From positions 59,001,829-59,065,828 of the forward strand of contig OW028573.1 of the NCBI GenBank assembly GCA_932294295.1: DNA of 64,000 nucleotides, given 5' to 3'. Shown here in pieces: positions 58,801-64,000 of the stretch. Numbering within the stretch: the first letter of the stretch is position 1; each line of letters begins with the position of its first letter. The position numbers and the translations under genes were made by a program. Below the pieces are notes generated by a model. The model ran no database searches, was not told where the DNA came from, and saw only the letters and a list, made by a program, of their open reading frames with translations. Source of the DNA: Alitta virens (lineage: Eukaryota > Annelida > Polychaeta > Phyllodocida > Nereididae).

Positions 58801-61280
58801 CACTAGACATTCACATGTATTTTGTAGGTTGGGTATGGCTTTCGAATTAGAATTTGACGAACATTTATATCGAATGGCCCATTTTGCAGTTTCTATTCTT
58901 ATTGAGATCTATGGCATTCATTTCAATTTGAAGAGTCATTCGTACTCATGGCTTTCCATTGACTGTGGATTTTAACTCTTTTGAGCCAATCTTCATTCTT
59001 CAGTCTTGGTTTGCAATTATTTTTGCCTCAACTCAAGTAGTAAGAGGAGAGGTTCAATTTTAATACCATACTTCATATAAATGGACTTCAAGTTACTCAA
59101 GTTATCTTGCTGGACTGATGCAGTGAAAGAAGAGCTTCACATTTTTTATGAAGTACTTTATTGTTCTCTTTGTGGAGGCGTTGGCAGTATTGTTGCCTGA
59201 AGCACTTTTTGCTCTCAGAGAAGTTGCTCTGTTTCACATAGAGCCCTGGCTGCAACTTAGTGGCATCTCAGTCTGAGGCAGACCTTCGCCTAATCCTATT
59301 GTAAGGTCCCAAAGGCGAGGCTCAATAAGCAAACACCTTTCCAATGTTCATGTCTTATTCATAAAGACTCTTTCTGGGCATATTTCAGAGTGGTGCAGAT
59401 CTGCAGAGGTTGCCCGTCTCAAGTGACAAGCTGCAGAGGTGTGAAGCCAACATGAACACTTATAATGAGACTTGTTGTCAGCAAGCATTGTAATTGGAGA
59501 ATGAATGAAGAGACATTTGCATCAAATATAAAAAAGCCATCATCCCTATCCCGACTGTTGCTGACCCAAGGGGTGTTACTCTTGCAACATGTCATCCAAA
59601 CTGTCACAAAACTTGTCACACACTGTCAGAAGTGCCACTCTCTGAAACTTTATATGCAATCTGAGGAGTTCTTCTCTGCCTAATGAAATTAAACAACCAA
59701 GAGGTAATTTGATGAGGCTCTTGTTATCCTAATTAGTGACAATTTTACTCAAGGACAACACATATATTCATCTTCCATCTAATAAACGATTCATGAGTTA
59801 GAACATCTCTCATTTGTCATCGAGAATTAAGAACGAATCCTTCGTTATTAACTTGATATTTCCATAATGGCACGTCTGAATAAGTGCATTCTTTGACCTT
59901 GGATGTTTATTTCTAAATGATCGACTCAGACGCTGACGTCAATTTTAAAATTCAAGTTTCATGCAAATCCTATTGCATTTTGTAGACATGTGATAGATCG
60001 GGATTTGACTTAACAGAATGCACTACACGTGTATGAAGTTTTCGTGGGGTTAAACTTTAGACGAAAACGTAACGATGAAATGATATGGCAGCATTTTACA
60101 TGGGTGGAAAGCATATGGCACTCATAATAAGGCACTGCCAAGCTACATCTTAGCTTGAAAAAGTGCTAAAGCCTGGAGTGATGCTCCTTATACTCTCAGA
60201 GCCAATAATGAAATTCCAGATAGACACAACTTAATCTTGATGTAAAATTAAAATACATTGCACTGATATGTGGACACATGGCAGCTATAAGCCACCCAGG
60301 GAATCTGTGTTGGAGTGCAATAAGCATGAGATGTCATGGGCTTTTGGCCTCACTTCACTTCTGAATATTATTCTGCTGTTTATGCATTGGTAATATCTTC
60401 ACACTGCCACAAAGATGATGTTCAAGTGGGACATTTTAAATGCAAAGATAGTTTCCAGATTTTATTTACTATCACAGTTACAAATTCACGGCATCGTATT
60501 GAGACGCATCCAGAGAGACATGACACGACCCTGTCACTTTTTAATATCTTTTTTTTTTATCAAGTTTTTCTCAATTCTATATTGATCAAATTGTCACCAT
60601 TTCAGAATTTTAGCTGTAATTGTCACAATTTCACATTTCATTTGTGTGAGGGACTCAGGTTCGTAGTGATCTGTCTGTCATGTCTCCATTTCCAGATAAA
60701 ATTTTGCCACCACAAGTGGCTGAATCAGATTCTGCAGAATTACGTCATAATTCATTGAACGAATCAACGAATATTTTATTGAATGTTGGTCGGTGAGCCC
60801 CACGCTTGGCCATTTTGAACGTGGCTTTTATTAGAGCTCCCTGGTCAGGACCCTTGTAGAAGAATGTGTGTATGCACAACACCAGTAGACATTAAAAAGA
60901 GCATTCCCTTATGACATTCCCTTGTATATAAAGCGATTATCTTTTGACAATCTTAAGAAACCATGTCATTTTATTTGATTTGTTTAACTGCAAACTTCGA
61001 CTGACATATTTTGTCGTCATGGTCATTATAGTTACTTTCTAATTTTTTTGAGTTATTATTTTTTTCACGGTCTATTGAATTTAACCTTTCATTGTACATA
61101 TATGTAGTAGATAAAATTAATTTTTTCAGTTTTGTCTTATATAATATAATCATATTTGCAGATGTGGGACATGAATGGGCATTGTCATCACAGCATGCAG
61201 TTGACAGAGGAAGGTGACCCAGCCGAGGTAGTCCAAATACTGGTCCTCAAACACACGATCCTGGCAGTTGGATGGGCTAA
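1976..61280 (+). CDS. WDR64: WDR64-like EF-hand/WD40-repeat protein (partial, 14 internal exons)
   Basis: Fourteen exons with GT/AG borders join in one frame (1976-2130, 5445-5514, 10436-10592, 10694-10781, 11248-11381, 11777-11941, 12243-12354, 37695-37730, 40314-40378, 48183-48247, 48439-48598, 50285-50442, 57525-57689, 61162-61280). Together they make 1649 nt, about 549 codons without a stop. The product begins in a degenerate EF-hand and continues through WD40 blades ending in SLWD, VCLWNP, RIWD, LWMLD and MWDM. Segment order and wording (WDKF, LTGSTDG, DTGQK, NGHCHH) match vertebrate WDR64 as I remember it. That protein is about 1080 aa, so roughly 150 N-terminal and 400 C-terminal residues lie outside the window. 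No catalytic residues are expected; WD40 propellers are protein-binding scaffolds, and the role of WDR64 is not established. WDR49 is a close relative and the main alternative. Confidence 0.9.
2131..5444 (+). other. WDR64-like intron (3.3 kb)
   Basis: No gene seen. It contains an E-box palindrome beside AGGTCA repeats at 5050-5083 and a few G/C-rich patches (about 3900-4220 and 4640-4760). The 60-80 codon open frames overlap each other on both strands and have no coding character. Confidence 0.6.
5050..5083. promoter_or_regulatory. E-box inverted repeat next to AGGTCA direct repeat
   Basis: TCACGTGT and ACACGTGA form a perfect inverted repeat with a 3-base spacer (5050-5068). Immediately after come two AGGTCA half-sites in tandem without spacer (5072-5083), the second also reading TCAAGGTCA. 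The first looks like a bHLH-ZIP E-box pair, the second like a nuclear-receptor site. Function is inferred only. Confidence 0.3.
5445..5514 (+). CDS. WDR64: WDR64-like exon b: start of propeller
   Basis: Acceptor ttgtttcag, donor gtgagt. The first base completes a serine codon with the two bases left by the previous exon. It encodes PHKETINRLAYVKLSNRY and then IGVSK, the first strands of the first WD40 blade. It ends in phase 0. Confidence 0.9.
5515..10435 (+). other. WDR64-like intron (4.9 kb)
   Basis: No exon found. It holds a CTG run at 8689-8705 and a 9-bp perfect hairpin at 9688-9708. The open frame of 149 codons on the minus strand (7277-6828) starts without good context and resembles nothing known to me. 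Confidence 0.6.
9688..9708. repeat. Perfect short hairpin
   Basis: TTGCTGGAG and CTCCAGCAA flank a 3-base loop, followed on the minus strand by a tRNA B-box-like GGTTCGATCT at about 9672-9663. It may be part of an old SINE, but no A-box was found. Confidence 0.35.
10436..10592 (+). CDS. WDR64: WDR64-like exon c: blade 1-2
   Basis: Acceptor cgtttccag, donor gtaaaa (weaker than the others but in phase). It encodes EGCVSLWDQQMKLQRTLK, closing the first blade with a SLWD end motif, and then the conserved LWVT, NVNKIA and FTSKEI segments. It ends in phase 1. The joined codon with the next exon gives alanine. Confidence 0.92.
10694..10781 (+). CDS. WDR64: WDR64-like exon d: blade 2
   Basis: It follows a 101-bp intron whose end is a T-rich tract and ccag. 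It encodes IYDLSTKMDFSCQYKIHGLH and then ATPLSLDY. It ends in phase 2, and the split codon makes the tryptophan of DYWYDP. Donor gtaagt. Confidence 0.92.
11248..11381 (+). CDS. WDR64: WDR64-like exon e: blade 3
   Basis: Acceptor cactcag, donor gtaaat. It encodes YDPENVDEALLVWGDTGGHV and NVIHFTSASVALFQRP. The VWGDTGG segment is a WD-strand turn found at the same place in vertebrate WDR64. It ends in phase 1. Confidence 0.92.
11382..11776 (+). other. Short WDR64-like intron with tRNA-like fragment
   Basis: 395 bp. The stretch near 11547-11562 (GGGTTTGAAGTCCGG) resembles a tRNA B-box and may be a relic of a tRNA-derived SINE. There is no convincing A-box, so this is weak. Confidence 0.25.
11777..11941 (+). 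CDS. WDR64: WDR64-like exon f: inter-blade loop
   Basis: Acceptor ttcttacag, donor gtaaat. It encodes a less conserved stretch with a lysine-rich loop (IPIKKQQETENSGKTRKKMG) that ends at the conserved DEWVRQ. This loop looks like an insertion between blades and is likely surface-exposed. It ends in phase 1. Confidence 0.88.
12100..12249 (+). repeat. 64-bp tandem repeat triplicating a splice acceptor
   Basis: Two full 64-bp copies (12100-12163, 12164-12227) and the first 20 or so bases of a third (12228 onward) are nearly identical. Each starts GACTTTTAATTCCAGTTATT or one base different, so each carries the intron-end signal. Each full copy also contains the inverted pair ATGAAACTTTT / AAAAGTTTCAT with an 11-base loop. 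Only the last acceptor is followed by open frame. Confidence 0.9.
12243..12354 (+). CDS. WDR64: WDR64-like exon g: blade 4
   Basis: The acceptor is the third of three near-identical ttaattccag sites spaced exactly 64 bp apart (exon starts would be 12115, 12179, 12243). Only the third reads through: it gives VIYSHHLESFISCATTSNNS, which follows DEWVRQ correctly. The first two run into a TGA after four codons. Donor gtgagt; it ends in phase 2. Confidence 0.9.
12820..12960 (+). repeat. Degenerate AAGT/AAAT tetranucleotide tract
   Basis: Irregular AAGTAAAT and GTAAGTAA units, with a clean (AAGT)n core at about 12896-12922, within WDR64 intron 7. A simple-sequence repeat, with no coding role. Confidence 0.85.
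13090..13260 (+). mobile_element. Possible retroelement 3' end
   Basis: A stretch ending in CACACAACGGACAAATAAACTG resembles the 3' untranslated end of a non-LTR element or SINE, with an AATAAA signal and a degraded tail. There is no coding part, and the assignment is from general appearance only. Confidence 0.3.
13766..14130 (+). repeat. 160-bp tandem repeat (about 2.3 copies)
   Basis: The marker ACGTTTTCTTGAGTATCATC occurs at 13771, 13931 and 14091, exactly 160 bp apart. The first two copies are almost identical; the third diverges after about 40 bp. It lies 150-515 bp downstream of the nested gene's stop, so it may fall in its 3' untranslated region. An AATAAA on the minus strand is at 13605-13600. 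Confidence 0.92.
14280..15143 (-). CDS. Nested gene, last coding exon (C-terminal 287 aa)
   Basis: The acceptor caattacag ends just before 15143 (minus sense) and the stop TAG is at 14282-14280. The 864-bp exon is the strongest open frame in the window. It carries the putative heme-pocket half of the protein: SGAETLAFHLLDAF, the IPEVCRDLV helix, RLGHAR and TSGG. The tail after the GG motif is charged (VTERQLRQRAMETKECLEQT). Confidence 0.88.
   Translation of the reverse strand: MSAHYGTLLRGCQFSTAFGNAIYEDGFEGPTGHRFFFTTDELMRETETNFFNCFAHMDVEIAKALSPMTKYMALTDVARRAEPELSEQLLEDRVQCLQEISKHIKNMFKVFGRYINERKVKKEYWAPYIQGATAWNINGMTEGMSGAETLAFHLLDAFLSVKGNSPVAQASVKKLLTIPEVCRDLVATLNDDSTDRFDSFCDLDGQEDPIAKVKEEMLNSLYLWRLGHARVPARYFNSEYKTTSGGVVENVGETEGTLVEVTERQLRQRAMETKECLEQTRGRQQKS
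14280..16173 (-). CDS. Nested PrnB/IDO-superfamily-like protein (heme dioxygenase fold candidate)
   Basis: Exons 16173-15766, 15461-15264 and 15143-14280 (read on the minus strand) join in phase 0 with good sites (gtaagt, gtacgt; tag, cag) and encode 489 aa ending at a TAG. What is seen: a mostly helical protein with NFAYRWG at about residues 170-176, a helix-rich region around 245-310, MSGAETLAFHLLDAFLSV at about 346-363, IPEVCRDLV near 370-378, LYLWRLGHARVPARYF at about 413-428 and TSGG at 435-438. Their order and spacing follow the indoleamine 2,3-dioxygenase superfamily. The His-then-GG tail and the SGAE segment resemble bacterial PrnB most. PrnB acts on a tryptophan-derived substrate and binds heme through a late histidine; His420 would be the counterpart here. 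Bacterial PrnB is about 360 aa, so this protein has a longer N-terminus. No signal peptide is evident. The gene lies wholly in WDR64 intron 7, antisense to it. Family inference is by eye from memory. That it is a real gene is much surer than its function. Confidence 0.72.
15264..15461 (-). CDS. Nested gene, middle exon (66 codons)
   Basis: Acceptor cattaatag, donor gtacgt. Exactly 66 codons, from IDVEKITQEVEEMLARDGHN to HLMKPFEK. It includes LAKLNFAYRWGRLPAIEEEL, which corresponds to the aromatic-rich HAYVWG-type segment of IDO family N-terminal halves. Confidence 0.88.
15766..16173 (-). CDS. Nested gene, first coding exon (start alternative A)
   Basis: Donor gtaagt at 15765. With the ATG at 16173-16171 (context aagatgt) the exon gives 136 codons starting MFSLGSFIVSSEGQ. 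A TATATAAG box at 16317-16310 would place transcription start near 16285, which fits this start. The alternative is an acceptor tttcttcag, making the exon begin at 16139 and join an upstream exon. The region from EGQALKNN onward is common to both models and includes SSDPVNAISV, reminiscent of the N-terminus of PrnB. Confidence 0.75.
16263..16338 (-). CDS. Nested gene, alternative 5' exon (start alternative B)
   Basis: An open frame starting with ATG at 16338-16336 (MASTTSKYIRVGIMKAYPDH, then QTITE) reaches a possible donor gtggaa at 16262. Its phase-1 end fits the acceptor at 16140, giving ITE-EGQ in frame and a 503-aa product. The frame stays open upstream to another ATG at 16449-16447 (MTANPAPYATTYVAV). 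The weak donor and the TATA-like box inside this exon argue against it. Confidence 0.3.
16310..16317 (-). promoter_or_regulatory. TATA-like box of nested gene
   Basis: TATATAAG on the minus strand, about 137 bp upstream of the ATG at 16173. Transcription would start around 16285. It overlaps alternative exon B, so the two models exclude each other within one transcript. Confidence 0.35.
16490..16497. promoter_or_regulatory. Palindromic CRE-like site upstream of nested gene
   Basis: TGACGTCA, a full CREB/ATF-type palindrome, sits about 175-180 bp upstream of the TATA-like box. It lies in a short GC-richer stretch (16430-16500) within AT-rich surroundings, as expected of a proximal promoter. 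There is no direct evidence that it is used. Confidence 0.35.
16748..16771 (+). repeat. Poly-A tract (A24)
   Basis: A run of 24 A. It has no target duplication or upstream retrotransposed sequence that I can recognise. Confidence 0.9.
16800..21816 (+). other. AT-rich part of WDR64 intron 7
   Basis: About 5 kb of AT-rich sequence without recognisable exon, RNA gene or intact mobile element on either strand. The phrases at about 19990-20040 and 20140-20170 (each with GTG(G)CCC(T)TTGATAG) look like diverged copies of one repeat. Confidence 0.5.
21817..21858 (+). repeat. Poly-T then poly-G tract
   Basis: 26 T followed directly by 16 G. Such a junction is prone to assembly and sequencing length errors. 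Confidence 0.9.
21961..22108 (+). repeat. ATAG tetranucleotide microsatellite
   Basis: About 148 bp of GATA/ATAG repeats with GACA and GGTA variants in the first 60 bp and one GACA near the end. The minus-strand open frames across it are translations of the repeat (YLSI units), not genes. Confidence 0.97.
23111..23180 (+). mobile_element. tRNA-derived SINE head
   Basis: GGTGGCTCAGTGGTGG matches an RNA polymerase III A-box and GGGTTCGATTTCC (23158-23170) a B-box at normal tRNA spacing. The acceptor-stem ends do not pair and there is unrelated sequence after, so this is a SINE rather than a tRNA gene. The SINE body may continue to about 23290. Confidence 0.6.
23459..23470 (+). repeat. Poly-C tract
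   Basis: A run of about 13 C in the intron, after GGAGGG. Simple sequence. Confidence 0.8.
24270..24342 (-). mobile_element. Second tRNA-like SINE fragment
   Basis: On the minus strand GCTGAGTGGTCTAG resembles an A-box of a class II (Leu/Ser-like) tRNA and GGTCCTGGATTCC a decayed B-box, about 35 bases apart. It differs from the SINE at 23111, so two tRNA-related families would be present. Confidence 0.45.
24771..24790 (+). repeat. Short ATAG microsatellite
   Basis: About five GATA units in intron 7, same motif as the long tract at 21961. Confidence 0.85.
25302..25333 (+). repeat. 10-bp tandem repeat, three copies
   Basis: AGCTAATACA three times in a row, followed by AGC. A recent slippage-type duplication. 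Confidence 0.85.
25957..26111. mobile_element. Foldback/MITE-like inverted-repeat element
   Basis: Two arms of about 65-70 bp are near-perfect inverted complements around a loop of about 20 AT-rich bases (about 26023-26040). The outer ends read ACATGGCCAAATGTGCCACG and its complement. The arms also contain internal direct copies of ACGCATGGAAAA. There is no coding sequence, as expected of a non-autonomous DNA element. Target duplication is unclear, perhaps TA or TAC. Confidence 0.8.
26282..26316 (+). repeat. 16-bp direct duplication
   Basis: GTACAGGCTCATTCTA occurs twice in tandem. No gene context beyond intron 7. Confidence 0.8.
29579..29638. repeat. Cluster of AGGTCA/TGACCT half-sites
   Basis: TGACCTTGAG, TCAAGGTCA and CCCAAGGTCACCTTGAGG occur within 60 bp. 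A related arrangement recurs at 47135-47161 and in 51981-52726, so it is probably a dispersed repeat rather than a unique regulatory site. Confidence 0.5.
37695..37730 (+). CDS. WDR64: WDR64-like exon h: 36-bp symmetric microexon
   Basis: Strong sites (T-rich tract then tcag; donor gtaagt) bound 36 bp that keep the frame, adding about 12 residues (DTKTASKMIQRT). It lies at the end of the 25-kb intron. It is phase 2 on both sides, so skipping keeps the frame, and the vertebrate protein seems shorter here. It could be a cassette or lineage-specific exon. There is no conserved motif, so confidence rests on the splice sites and frame. Confidence 0.6.
37731..40313 (+). other. WDR64-like intron (2.6 kb)
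   Basis: No exon seen. It contains a triple GCAGACACATT-like tandem repeat near 38037-38067 and the kappaB-like palindrome with abutting E-box at 38193-38216. Confidence 0.55.
38193..38216. promoter_or_regulatory. kappaB-like palindrome abutting an E-box
   Basis: CGGGGGAATCCCCCG (38193-38207) fits the Rel/NF-kappaB consensus GGGRNNYYCC and is symmetric except for its centre. It is followed at once by GTCACGTGA (38208-38216). Intronic; function is inferred only. Confidence 0.35.
40314..40378 (+). CDS. WDR64: WDR64-like exon i: blade 4 end
   Basis: Acceptor gtgttgcag, donor gtgagt. It encodes SSFDISQGVNGFDYHEGLNL plus isoleucine. The ISQGVNGFDYH segment matches the same position in vertebrate WDR64 closely. 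It ends in phase 1. Confidence 0.92.
43784..43817 (+). repeat. (TC)n(TA)n microsatellite
   Basis: About seven TC units run into about ten TA units. Simple sequence in an intron. Confidence 0.92.
44317..44363. promoter_or_regulatory. CRE flanked by two CACGTG boxes
   Basis: GTCACGTG at 44317-44324, a palindromic TGACGTCA at 44337-44344, and TCACGTGAC at 44355-44363. The E-boxes fit the bHLH-ZIP (USF/MITF/TFE type) core. Intronic; regulatory use is inferred. Confidence 0.35.
48183..48247 (+). CDS. WDR64: WDR64-like exon j: WD40 blade
   Basis: Acceptor gtatttcag, donor gtaagt. It encodes [20 protein letters not shown] and NG, a typical blade end with LWN in place of WD. It ends in phase 0 and is separated from the next exon by only 191 bp. 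Confidence 0.95.
48439..48598 (+). CDS. WDR64: WDR64-like exon k: canonical WD40 blade
   Basis: Acceptor cgatag (short pyrimidine tract), donor gtacgt. It encodes VLRGHMTSVVQVQFNKTRGQ and then LMSFSKDKVLRIWDVQ. This is the most canonical blade here, with the GH near the start, the SKDK turn and the WD end. It ends in phase 1 after KGPE. Confidence 0.95.
48599..50284 (+). other. WDR64-like intron (1.7 kb)
   Basis: No further exon is required, because the flanking exons join in frame and match the family order. 50100-50280 is GC-richer but shows no feature. Confidence 0.6.
50285..50442 (+). CDS. WDR64: WDR64-like exon l: WD40 blade
   Basis: Acceptor atttgtcag, donor gtgagt. It encodes VHSILLFDEARNRLFITFNY, a stretch with QLTMLEMK, and VTSHDKPIVQAIYNSTYNQ. 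It joins exon k directly in phase 1, so nothing between 48599 and 50284 is needed. It ends in phase 0. Confidence 0.95.
51596..51630 (+). repeat. Two poly-C tracts
   Basis: Two C runs of about 10 to 16 bases are separated by TAGTCCTCTTG. The open frame crossing it on the minus strand is not a gene. Confidence 0.85.
51960..52740. repeat. Interspersed repeat rich in TGACCTTGA / AGGTCA
   Basis: At least four similar phrases, each with TGACCTTGAC or TGACCT followed 10-20 bases later by CCAAGGTCA, start near 51981, 52259, 52394 and 52683. Between them is low-identity sequence that may be diverged copies of a longer unit. It also matches nuclear-receptor half-sites (TCAAGGTCA), but the repeated format suggests an old interspersed repeat family. 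Confidence 0.55.
52123..52138 (+). repeat. Poly-G tract
   Basis: About 16 G in a row. Simple sequence inside the AGGTCA-rich region. Confidence 0.9.
53755..53818 (+). repeat. Imperfect CAG repeat
   Basis: About 20 CAG-type units with CGG, CCG and GAA variants. It lies mid-intron without splice sites in phase, so it is a simple repeat rather than a polyglutamine exon. Confidence 0.85.
57525..57689 (+). CDS. WDR64: WDR64-like exon m: WD40 blade
   Basis: Acceptor aatttgcag, donor gtaggg. Exactly 55 codons, phase 0 on both sides. It encodes VISADQAGNVILWMLDTGQK and, at its end, ILTGSTDGTIK, both highly conserved in vertebrate WDR64. Confidence 0.95.
57690..61161 (+). other. WDR64-like intron (3.5 kb)
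   Basis: No exon recognised. It contains the CRE/E-box composite at 58324-58364. The open frame 60336-60758 has no family resemblance. Confidence 0.55.
58324..58364. promoter_or_regulatory. CRE and 10-bp E-box palindrome
   Basis: TGACGTCA at 58324-58331 and GTCACGTGAC, a perfect 10-bp palindrome, at 58355-58364, which runs directly into a second TGACGTC. It is similar in make-up to the cluster at 44317. Confidence 0.35.
61162..61280 (+). CDS. WDR64: WDR64-like exon n: WD40 blade (last exon in window)
   Basis: Acceptor atatttgcag, donor gtaggt. It encodes MWDMNGHCHHSMQLTEEGDP and VVQILVLKHTILAVGWA. It ends in phase 2. The vertebrate protein continues with a short strand and several more blades, and no candidate for the next exon was found before 64000. 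Confidence 0.93.
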
Positions 61281-62159
61281 GTAGGTGTCACCCAATCATA
61301 TATCTATATAATTTGTAAAGTGGAAGATATTGTGCCACTTCATCAAATCCCAAACTTCAACCAATCTCAGAATGGCGTTGCTTCATTGTTACTTTGTATA
61401 CATTTTATCGTGTTTAATTCCAGTGTACGAGGTCTTTAAAAAGGCAATAAATACCAACGGACGAATATCACCGGGGGGTTATATTATTATTTAATACCTT
61501 TGTGATCTTGTTTTTTTTTAAATGATTTTCCATAGTTTTAGAAATCACCATACATAATTTATGAGTGGGGCTGAATTTTTTTCCATTAAAGCAACCTATG
61601 TCACTGTTTAATAGAATATTTATTGGGAGAATGAAAAAAAAAGCTTTTTGAATATGCTGGTTTTTATATAGTCGCAGAAAAAAAGGCAATAATAAATTCA
61701 CCAGTTCTTTTTTTATTTCCCTATTTTACTTTATTTATTTTTTCTAACCATTTACATTAAATGTAGATAGCTCAGATTTGTGCAGGATAAGATACAAACC
61801 CTAGCACACCCAACCATTAGTTGAGTTGAAAGAACTCATCTAAAAAAAAAATAAAATAAAAAATAAAATAAAGGTTATAAAACAGTGGGCCCTGGCGGTG
61901 CCGTAATGAAGTCAACTTTTTATGATGTTTTTATCATGCCTGAGAGGCCATTTCCTCAAGAGCTAGACTTAATTTACAATACCTTCCTTTATTTATGCTT
62001 TTTCTGTTATTCTATCCTTATAATTTGAATGGAAATTTTTTTTTCTCAGAAATGCTGATTACGTGATAACATTTAGTATGTAAATGCTAATGTAAGAAAT
62101 CAGTGTTTGATATAGTGTTTCCGATATTATTTTTGCTACGTGCATTTTGACACGTAAAA
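61281..62159 (+). other. Intron after the last visible exon
   Basis: AT-rich, with AAAATAAAAT runs near 61840-61875. No exon that continues GWA in phase 2 was found. Confidence 0.5.
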
Positions 62160-63197
62160 ATTATGATACTTGATCAAGAACGTGACATATTGATCATTCT
62201 CAGCGGTCAATTTCATTTGTACAATATGTACTTAGAAAAAGGAAGTTTCATGAGTTGTACTCAGAGCATCATAGATGGAATTGAGATAGAATTTGTCAAG
62301 CAATTTTACTTCTTCGGTCTGATCATTGATGAAGATTTAAACTGGAATAAACTTAGACAGGTACTGTTTCTAAGATATCCAGAACCTTAGGAATCATGTC
62401 AAACTTTAGAAAGAAGTGCCCTATAATGCACTGCTGAATATATGCAAAGCCTTGATACTTCCTTACATATATTATGGACTTATGATTTGTGGATGAAAAT
62501 CAGATAGATTGATAAAACTACAAATAAGAGCTGTGTGTATTATTACAAAAAGAAGATAGATACAATGCACAATTGCACATACCAATATCCTTTTCAAAGA
62601 ATTGAACCTACTCAAAGATTTATGTGCACTGCATGGATATAAATTTTGCTAAAAACTCCCATCATTCACTTTTACCACATTACTTTACTAACGACATTAA
62701 AAACACATTAAAAGAGTATAATACCCATGGGTATTTTACCAGACATGAAAACAAATTGAGATTATACCCGCTATGAATTATGAGTTTGATAGCAAGGCAC
62801 TGTATGTCTTAAAAAGTACCAATCATTTACAATAATATGACAAAACATTTCTAAGATAAAATCATCATACACAGCTTTTTTTGGATTTAAAGTCTATATT
62901 AAAAAAATAATAATACAAACTTATAAGGTTGAGTGTGACATTCCAAATTGTTATGAACCAATAATTTCCAAATTACATAAAGCATCATATTTCGGTATTA
63001 TTGTTGTATATATACATATTCTTAATAATTTTCTAATGTTGTTCATGCCATTTTCACTTTTTTCCTTATTATCATATTTTTTTTAATCGCTTTTTGTATT
63101 CAATGAATTTATGTTTTCATTTCTGCACTATACTCCTTCCCTAAAGCGGCATGCATCTTGCCTTTGGGAGAAGAAATTGTTACCAATAAACAATAAA
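62160..63197 (+). mobile_element. Decayed non-LTR retrotransposon 3' part (reverse transcriptase C-terminus)
   Basis: The frame at 62163-62390 includes IDGIEIEFVKQFYFFGLIID and EDLNWNK, the typical segment after the RT palm in CR1/Jockey-type elements. After frame breaks come LILPYIYYGLMICG, then IRAVCIITK and TNILFKELNLLKDLCALHGY, the usual sequence in the RT-tail region. Stops and frameshifts show it is dead. The 3' end with GCCTTTGGGAGAAG and AATAAACAATAAAA looks like an element tail. The exact start is unclear. Confidence 0.7.
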
Positions 63198-64000
63198 ATC
63201 CCTCACGAAAATGTGTTGACACAGAAAATTTGCTAGACTAGTCTTGTGTGATAATAATTTGATTGTCTTAATCCCTCATCAGAATATACTCTACAGACTT
63301 ATTAATGCCAACAGTCTACTTGACATTGATGCTATGGTGTCTTGCAGTGGTTTACAAGTATTATTATTGTTGGCTGATAGATATGAGGATCCAGTGAACC
63401 CATCTCCCAGCTTCCTGATTCTTTTGGTCCTGCAGCTGGCCATTGTACGTGCACCATGGCGGCCAGTTCATAACGTTTCAGGGCATCGTCTTACGTTTTG
63501 TAGACGTTCTGTGGACGTTCTCTTAAGTTTGTCTAGCAAATTGATTGATGACGGGTGACGAAGGACTGGAGCCGTCATGAATTTTTCAGAGCTTCCATGT
63601 GTCAGGACTGTGGATAATGAGACCTGATCATGGTCTGGGCTTTGTTAGGCCGTGATGGATAACTCCCAGAGCCAGCACTGCATGACAACTGCATTGATAA
63701 TTCAACTCATTGTTATTTACCGCTCAATTCCTTTTTCGCCACTGCCCTTGGGCCCCTTGTTGGCCGGACGGTCCTTGCCCTGCCCGCGGGCCCCCGTCCC
63801 CTCTCCGATCTGTTGGCCGCCCTGCCCACCATTGCCTTTCGTTTCGGCCAAATTCTCTCGTGGCTCTCCTGGCCATTCCAAGGTAGAGACCTATAGCATT
63901 GAGAAAATGAATCACTGTGCCATGCCATTTTGCCTTTTGCCTGGTGATGTTGCATTTTTTCTCCTACAGTATATGTCTGTATGGTTAAATAAACAATGAC
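63198..64000 (+). other. Intronic sequence at window end
   Basis: The open frames at 63244-63558 and 63652-63999 do not resemble WDR64 or any family I know. 63720-63880 is GC-rich (a short CCC/GGC patch). No splice sites in the needed phase were recognised. Confidence 0.45.

Noticed and set aside
63652..63999. 115-codon open frame at the window end as a WDR64 exon
   Set aside because: The proline-rich translation does not match any WDR64 segment and no phase-2 acceptor fits.

Overview
The window is animal nuclear DNA: exons of 36 to 864 bp with GT/AG boundaries sit among long introns carrying microsatellites, SINE-like pieces, a foldback element and a decayed non-LTR retrotransposon. There are no bacterial operons, CRISPR arrays or rRNA genes. 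The main gene is recognisable by eye as the animal WD-repeat/EF-hand protein WDR64. Together with the repeat style (many dispersed TGACCTTGA/AGGTCA sequences) this suggests a marine invertebrate, possibly an echinoderm or hemichordate. The species cannot be fixed from the sequence.

Plus strand, 1976-61280: fourteen consecutive internal exons of a WDR64-like gene, all joining in frame and giving about 549 codons. This is roughly the central half of the protein. The first exon encodes a degenerate EF-hand; the later ones encode WD40 blades. The 5' exons lie before base 1976 and the C-terminal blades lie beyond the window. Intron 7 is about 25 kb.

Minus strand, 14280-16173 (possibly to 16338 or 16449), inside that large intron: a compact nested gene of three or four exons encoding about 489-503 aa. 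It looks like the indoleamine 2,3-dioxygenase / PrnB superfamily of all-alpha heme proteins and, in the C-terminal part, is more like bacterial PrnB (pyrrolnitrin pathway, acting on a tryptophan derivative) than animal IDO. This is the most unusual item in the window. The family call is an alignment from memory and needs a profile search.

The rest is intronic. 12100-12249 holds a 64-bp tandem duplication that triplicates the splice acceptor of WDR64 exon 7. 13766-14130 is a 160-bp tandem repeat just downstream of the nested gene. 16450-22710 is AT-rich with microsatellites. 22710-37690 and several later introns are more mixed in composition and look like blocks of conserved regulatory DNA, although conservation cannot be tested here. 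Short palindromic transcription-factor-like composites stand out at 5050, 38193, 44317 and 58324. A decayed non-LTR retrotransposon tail occupies about 62160-63197.

The two genes show no obvious joint function. WDR64-type proteins are structural WD-repeat proteins of unknown biochemical role, while the nested gene, if the family is right, is a heme enzyme or heme-binding protein of tryptophan-type metabolism.
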